DNA of 10,391 bases, taken from positions 1-10,391 of the forward strand of contig JAHZIB010000027.1 in assembly GCA_019419955.1 (NCBI GenBank), in the 5' to 3' direction. The position numbers were made by a program, and so were the translations under genes. Position 1 is the stretch's first letter, and every line of letters starts with the position of its first letter. The DNA is from Clostridiales bacterium (GTDB lineage Bacteria > Bacillota > Clostridia > TANB77 > CAG-508). Positions 6,922-10,391 of this stretch are shown in pieces. The notes under the pieces are model-generated. The model did not search any database. It had not been told where the DNA came from and was given only the letters and a program-made list of their open reading frames with translations.

Positions 6922-7878
6922 ATGGCTCAAGAAATTTATATAATAGATAATGGTTTAGAACTTAAGAAAACTATAAGTGATTTATTTAAGAAAGAAAAAG
7001 AAATTAAATTGAAAAAGGTTAGTTCAGAAAAAATTGATGATATGCTTAAAAATATACCTTCATTAATTATAATAAATGAAGATCAAATAGATGAAAATAT
7101 AATTGAGGTATGCAAAAGAATAAGATTAAATGAAGATAATAGTATTACTCCAATAATAGTAATATCATCGAATAAGGAAAAAGCACATAGAATTGAAGTT
7201 CTAAGTGAATGTGTAGAGCATTATATTAAATCTCCTATAGACAATGAATATTTATATTATACAATAAAAAATATAATAAGATTATTAGATATAAATAGAA
7301 GAGTAAGCCCTCTTACAGGACTTCCTGGAAATGTACAAATACAAGCAGAGATGAAAAAAAGGTTACTAAATAAAGAAAATTTTGTAATGCTTTATTTAGA
7401 CTTAGATAATTTTAAAGCATATAATGACGTTTATGGCTTTTTGAACGGAGATGAAATCATTAAATTTACAGCAAGAACAATAGTAGATAATATAGATAAA
7501 TTATCTACTAGCGGGAATACTTTTGTAGGTCATATTGGTGGAGACGATTTTGTTGCAATAGTTTCAGAAGATGATGACTATGAGAGTATTTGTCAAGGAA
7601 TAATTGCGGAATTTGACAAAGGTGTTGAAAAATATTTTAATGAAGAAGACTTAAAAAAAGGTTATTTGGAGGTACCAAATAGAAAATGTGTAATTGAACA
7701 ATTTCCATTAACTTCGCTTTCAATAGGTGCTGTTGTGGTTACAAAAGGAAGATTCCATAATGTATTAGAAATTGGGGAAGTGGGAGCACAAGTAAAACAT
7801 TTAGCCAAAACAACTATGGGAAGTGCATATTCAATTGACAGAAGACATGAGCAGAAACCAATTTGTGAAGTAAAATAG
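6922..7878 (+). CDS. Degenerate receiver plus GGDEF-domain protein, putative diguanylate cyclase
   Basis: The protein has 318 residues. Residues 1-122 resemble a response-regulator receiver, with an acidic residue at D9 (YIIDN), S82/S83 and the conserved-type Lys103 (IKSPID). The phospho-acceptor Asp position in SLIIIN is Asn52, so normal phosphorylation is unlikely. A GGDEF domain begins at SPLTGLPGN (129-137), has the metal-binding strand YLDLDNFKAYNDVYG (158-172) and reads GGDDF at 206-210, a conservative variant compatible with making cyclic di-GMP. The RxxD inhibitory site expected just upstream is absent (NTFVGHI instead). No membrane segment or EAL domain is present. AGGAGG (6908-6913) overlaps the previous stop codon, eight nt before the start, so this is the third gene of the operon. 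It may link second-messenger output to the two membrane proteins. Cyclase activity is likely but unproven. Confidence 0.88.
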   Translation: MAQEIYIIDNGLELKKTISDLFKKEKEIKLKKVSSEKIDDMLKNIPSLIIINEDQIDENIIEVCKRIRLNEDNSITPIIVISSNKEKAHRIEVLSECVEHYIKSPIDNEYLYYTIKNIIRLLDINRRVSPLTGLPGNVQIQAEMKKRLLNKENFVMLYLDLDNFKAYNDVYGFLNGDEIIKFTARTIVDNIDKLSTSGNTFVGHIGGDDFVAIVSEDDDYESICQGIIAEFDKGVEKYFNEEDLKKGYLEVPNRKCVIEQFPLTSLSIGAVVVTKGRFHNVLEIGEVGAQVKHLAKTTMGSAYSIDRRHEQKPICEVK

Positions 7879-7884
7879 AATTTC

Positions 7885-7977
7885 GAAATAGGGACACTTC
7901 TTACTTTAAAGATATGTGAACGTTTATAATTTTTTAGTATTTGAAACTTTTTAACAATATAGAAGTGTCTCTATTTC
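7885..7977. repeat. 93-nt long-hairpin element, copy 2
   Basis: GAAATAGGGACACTTCT (7885-7901) pairs with AGAAGTGTCTCTATTTC (7961-7977) over 17 pairs, with a single G-U. It lies between two convergent genes and might also help terminate both, although no T tract follows it on either strand. It shares the GGACACTT/AGTGTCTC core and the overall size with the 4986-5079 element, while the outer arms differ yet stay complementary. Confidence 0.6.
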
Positions 7978-7989
7978 AAAAAAGAAAGT

Positions 7990-9705
7990 TTAGTTTTCAA
8001 TTTTCTTAATTTCTTCAAACCTTTTAACTTTTTGAGTTGTAGTCTTTATCATAGGTTCATCGGTTATAATTAGTTTCTTAATATGTTTATAATTTGCAAG
8101 TGCTGCATTTATTTTTTTAATATCTTTCCAAATAATGTCTTTTAATTCTTCTTCGAAAATATCTCCATATTTTTCTTTCACAAAATCCTTATTATACACA
8201 ATTTTTGCTGATAAAACTAGGTCACCGTCTTTGGGTGTGCCATATACCATATTTTCAGAAACATATGGTAGGTTGCTTATAAGTAACTCTAATTCTTCTG
8301 GATAAATATTTTTTCCGTTTTTTAGAACAATAACATTTTTCTTTCTACCAGTTATAAACAGAAATCCATCTTTATCAAGATAGCCTAAATCTCCAGTATA
8401 AAACCATCCATCTTTTAAAACTTTTGCTGTTTCTTCAGGCATTTCATAATAACCAAGCATAATATTTGGACCCTTTGCAATAATTTCACCAATACCATCT
8501 TCATTTGGTGAATCTATTTTGATTTCTACTTCAGGTAATGGTAATCCGACAGAACCAAATTTTACACACTTTTCATTTTCTGCTGTGAGTACTGGCGAAG
8601 TTTCAGTTAAACCATATCCTTGAACCGCTAGAACTCCAAAATCATAGAAACCTTTTGCTACATTTCTATCAATAGCAGAGGCACCACTAATTACAAATCG
8701 TATGTTACCCCCTAAATTATCTAAAATTTGCTTAAATACTTTTCGTCTAATATCTATATTAAACTTTAACAGTAAATGACTAATGGAATTTGCAAATTTT
8801 AGAATTTTGGTTTTTCCTTGTTTATCTACTTCACTATATATTTTTTTGTACATTGCTTCTAACAAGAGTGGAACACAAACAAAGACAGATACTTTATATT
8901 CCTTTAAATTTTCTTGAATATGTCGTAATCCATCACAAAATACATTTGTAACTCCATCAGCTAACCCCAAAAGCAAAATTGTTGAACCAAAAGTATGGTG
9001 AAGTGGCAAAAACAACATATTAACATCAGTATCATAAACTTTCTCAGCACAATTAATATTATAAATATTTGAAGCAATATTTTTGCTAGAAAGCATTACA
9101 GCTTTAGACATTGAAGTAGTACCAGAAGTGAAAATGATAGAAGCAATGTCATCTGGCTTTACTTCATGTTGCTCATATCTTGTGTCACCATTTTCTAATA
9201 AACTATGCCCAATAGAAATTAAATCAGATATTGTTTTAAATTCACCATTACAATCGGAATTCATGCAAATAAACTCTCTTATATTTGTATTCTCATTTCT
9301 AATTTTTTTAATCGATTCTGAATATTCATCTTCAAATATAACAGCATCAACCTTTGCTCTTTTTAAAGAAAGAGCAATTTCCTGCTCAGGTAGTCCTTTA
9401 TCTAATGGTACAGTAATTCCGACACCACATAAAACTGAAACAAATGGAACAATCCATTCATATCTGTTTTTTCCAATAATTGCAATTTTTTTATTCTCTA
9501 AACCAAGATTTATAAGCGCAGTTCCTAATGATTTAATATCTTCTCCAAAGTGAGCATATGAGATGTTAGTATAGCTAATTTCTTTCGAATTTTTATTTTT
9601 TATTATAAAAGCTTTGTTGTTTGGAAATTTTTTAATAGCACTATTAATATATTCTTTTATTGTATCAAACTTTTCAGCTTCATATAATTTTCTAAAAGCC
9701 TTCAT
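7990..9705 (-). CDS. AMP-forming long-chain acyl-CoA ligase family protein
   Basis: This 571-residue enzyme of the ANL (AMP-binding) superfamily probably activates a fatty acid with ATP to an acyl-adenylate and then transfers it to CoA. Visible motifs are the phosphate loop FTSGTTSMSK (192-201), GYGLTETSP (363-371), the ATP-ribose Asp439 in WFYTGDLGYLD, the hinge region FITGRKKN with Arg454, GKNIYPEELE (464-473), and the adenylation Lys559 in TTTQKVKR. All key residues are present and the length fits a complete family member. There is no signal peptide or fused carrier domain. The start at 9705 is supported by AGGAGG seven nt upstream (9713-9718). The gene is alone on its strand and convergent with the GGDEF operon, so a metabolic link to the neighbours is not indicated. 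The exact substrate (fatty acid, aryl acid or carrier-protein-bound acyl) cannot be told from the sequence. Confidence 0.93.
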   Translation of the reverse strand: MKAFRKLYEAEKFDTIKEYINSAIKKFPNNKAFIIKNKNSKEISYTNISYAHFGEDIKSLGTALINLGLENKKIAIIGKNRYEWIVPFVSVLCGVGITVPLDKGLPEQEIALSLKRAKVDAVIFEDEYSESIKKIRNENTNIREFICMNSDCNGEFKTISDLISIGHSLLENGDTRYEQHEVKPDDIASIIFTSGTTSMSKAVMLSSKNIASNIYNINCAEKVYDTDVNMLFLPLHHTFGSTILLLGLADGVTNVFCDGLRHIQENLKEYKVSVFVCVPLLLEAMYKKIYSEVDKQGKTKILKFANSISHLLLKFNIDIRRKVFKQILDNLGGNIRFVISGASAIDRNVAKGFYDFGVLAVQGYGLTETSPVLTAENEKCVKFGSVGLPLPEVEIKIDSPNEDGIGEIIAKGPNIMLGYYEMPEETAKVLKDGWFYTGDLGYLDKDGFLFITGRKKNVIVLKNGKNIYPEELELLISNLPYVSENMVYGTPKDGDLVLSAKIVYNKDFVKEKYGDIFEEELKDIIWKDIKKINAALANYKHIKKLIITDEPMIKTTTQKVKRFEEIKKIEN

Positions 9706-9771
9706 TAACTTTCCTCCTCTATAGAATTATTAAACAATGGAAAAATTAAAATAAAAAATTATAATGCTATT

Positions 9772-9800
9772 AATATATTTTTCTTGTTTAATCTATTCAA
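9772..9800 (-). promoter_or_regulatory. Candidate promoter of the acyl-CoA ligase gene
   Basis: On the minus strand TTGAAT (9795-9800) and TATATT (9772-9777) are 17 nt apart, matching the consensus at four and five of six positions. Transcription would start near 9765 and give a leader of about 60 nt. A perfect TATAAT at 9758-9763 is an alternative -10 but has no convincing -35. Confidence 0.45.
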
Positions 9801-9902
9801 AGTTTAACACATAAATACTAAAATATCAATTGAAATGAACGCATAGTCTATATTTATGAGAATGAAAACTATCTTATTTAACATTTTATATTTCAATAAG
9901 AA

Positions 9903-10052
9903 AGGCATTTCGCAGGGTCAGTCTCTGGAGCAACGGCGAAATACATGTCCTCGCTTTGCTCGGACAGCCTAAGGTAGCCTAACCTTGTTGTATACGGAAA
10001 AATCGCTAAAAATACTGAAATATTAAGTGAGAAGTCGATTTTTCATATACAA
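9903..10052. repeat. Cluster of consecutive stem-loops, GC-rich island
   Basis: Four hairpins follow each other: ATTTCGC/GCGAAAT (9907-9913 with 9936-9942); TGTCC/GGACA (9946-9950 with 9962-9966), closing further with GC/GC; AAGGT/ACCTT (9971-9975 with 9982-9986); and a long one pairing 9988-10005 with 10036-10052, with a small bulge. Positions 9901-9990 are about half G+C, far above the flanks. It could be a palindromic repeat element, a decayed mobile element or a structured RNA. I match it to no known riboswitch or RNA family. Confidence 0.5.
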
Positions 10053-10055
10053 TAA

Positions 10056-10078
10056 AAAAGGTGCCCTTTTATGGACAC
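10056..10078 (-). terminator. Rho-independent terminator of the small membrane-peptide gene
   Basis: On the minus strand GGTGTCC and GGGCACC pair around a short A-rich loop and are followed directly by a run of six T. It lies just downstream of the stop codon of the small minus-strand gene, supporting that gene as a real short transcription unit. Confidence 0.85.
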
Positions 10079-10092
10079 CTTATTAGGAATAT

Positions 10093-10245
10093 TTAGTAAT
10101 ACAAGTGTTCTTTAGAAGAATAAATCTTCTTATAATTTTCCAAGCTTCTCTCCAAATATTCCTTGTTGCTTGCAATGCAAGCAAGTGCTACTACCATCAT
10201 AGTAGCGGATCCTACGAGTGCCATTATGGCAAGATGTTTTTTCAT
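10093..10245 (-). CDS. Small single-pass membrane peptide, 50 residues
   Basis: I do not recognise a family. The peptide begins MKKHLAIMALVGS, has one hydrophobic segment at about residues 4-24 (small residues, then ACIAS) and a charged, Tyr-rich tail (NKEYLERSLENYKKIYSSKEHLYY). It could be a single-pass membrane peptide with the tail on one side or, less likely, a secreted peptide with an uncleaved or cleaved leader. I chose ATG 10245 because AGGAGG (10255-10260) lies nine nt upstream. A longer in-frame start 11 codons earlier, at 10278, lies inside a palindrome and has no ribosome binding site. The gene is supported as a complete unit by an extended -10 promoter upstream and a strong terminator downstream. 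Its function is unknown; a regulatory, stress or toxin-like small protein is possible. Confidence 0.7.
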   Translation of the reverse strand: MKKHLAIMALVGSATMMVVALACIASNKEYLERSLENYKKIYSSKEHLYY

Positions 10246-10262
10246 ATTGTAATTCCTCCTCG

Positions 10263-10294
10263 TAATTATTACAGTCAAAAGACTGTAATAATTA
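10263..10294. promoter_or_regulatory. Perfect 14-bp palindrome over the start of the small gene's transcript
   Basis: TAATTATTACAGTC and GACTGTAATAATTA flank AAAA with no mismatch. It sits immediately downstream of the -10, covering the expected transcription start near 10287, and upstream of the ribosome binding site. That is a classic place for a repressor operator. It could instead form a 5' stem-loop that stabilises the mRNA. Confidence 0.65.
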
Positions 10295-10337
10295 TTATAT
10301 CATAATTTCATGAAATTAGCTATAGTTTAGCTAATTT
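10294..10337 (-). promoter_or_regulatory. Extended -10 promoter with upstream palindrome
   Basis: On the minus strand TATAAT (10294-10299) is preceded by TGA, an extended -10 identical to that of the 5151 operon. There is no good -35. Instead a perfect 10-bp inverted repeat, AAATTAGCTA (10313-10322) with TAGCTAATTT (10328-10337), occupies the -35 region and may bind an activator or repressor. Confidence 0.6.
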
Positions 10338-10391
10338 AGTATGAGTTTTTATGACTGGGGATTGCCCTAGATTTCAATATTTTTAAGCTCT

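Larger units (their letters stand above)
9706..10092. other. Intergenic region upstream of the ligase, with structured GC-rich island
   Basis: I see no supported gene. The ligase-proximal part (9706-9900) is very AT-rich and contains its promoter. The part at 9903-10052 has a stem-loop cluster, and 10056-10078 holds the terminator of the small gene beyond. A 38-codon plus-strand frame (9856-9972) has no ribosome binding site and runs through the palindromic island, so I do not call it. Confidence 0.6.

Noticed and set aside
9083..9553. A 156-codon open frame on the plus strand
   Set aside because: It lies entirely opposite the ligase gene, whose motifs are complete, and has no independent family signature.
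9856..9972. A 38-codon plus-strand frame beginning MRMKTILFN and ending CPRFARTA
   Set aside because: It has no ribosome binding site, its second half runs through the palindromic GC-rich island, and such frames arise by chance from that repeat.
9903..9990. A glycine or other known riboswitch for the ligase gene, suggested by CTCTGGAG
   Set aside because: The short match stands alone, the rest of the conserved core is missing, and the site is far from the ligase start and upstream of its likely promoter.
10105..10305. A 66-codon plus-strand frame opposite the small peptide
   Set aside because: The minus-strand gene has a ribosome binding site, promoter and terminator, whereas this frame has none.

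Overview
The window is AT-rich DNA with strong AGGAGG-type ribosome binding sites, A/T-biased codons and Gram-positive surface-protein architecture. This points to a low-GC Bacillota, most likely an anaerobic gut-type Clostridia. The lineage is inferred from base composition and protein style, because no rRNA or other marker gene is present.

Layout. Positions 1-578 are non-coding and hold short dispersed repeats, a terminator-like hairpin, a block of 11-nt direct repeats that resembles an OmpR/PhoB-type binding array, and a sigma-A-like promoter. Positions 579-4892 encode a 1437-residue secreted surface protein. It has a signal peptide, a Cys-Gln thioester (TQXA) domain, five DUF11-like stalk repeats with acidic linkers, and a C-terminal membrane segment preceded by an atypical sorting-like motif. 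After a terminator and a 94-nt long-hairpin element comes a three-gene operon (5151-7878). It encodes a membrane-anchored Ig-like protein, a CmpB-type multi-pass membrane protein that overlaps it by 11 nt, and a degenerate-receiver/GGDEF protein whose ribosome binding site overlaps the preceding stop codon. A second, 93-nt hairpin element lies between this operon and a convergent gene for an AMP-forming acyl-CoA ligase (7990-9705, minus strand). Upstream of that gene, 9903-10052 is a relatively GC-rich island of consecutive stem-loops. The right end carries a 50-residue single-pass membrane peptide on the minus strand, with a clear terminator, a strong ribosome binding site, an extended -10 promoter and two perfect palindromes around it.

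How the genes may work together. The large protein looks like a covalent-adhesion, self-stabilised fibre for attachment to host or other surfaces. The adjacent operon combines an extracellular Ig-like protein, a membrane protein and a cyclic-di-GMP-type enzyme, so an envelope-linked signalling or adhesion role is plausible but inferred. The acyl-CoA ligase is probably an independent lipid-metabolism gene. The most interesting regulatory signals are the 11-nt repeats before the adhesin, the inverted repeat around the operon's -10, and the paired palindromes before the small peptide. The two similar-sized hairpin elements may belong to one dispersed repeat family.
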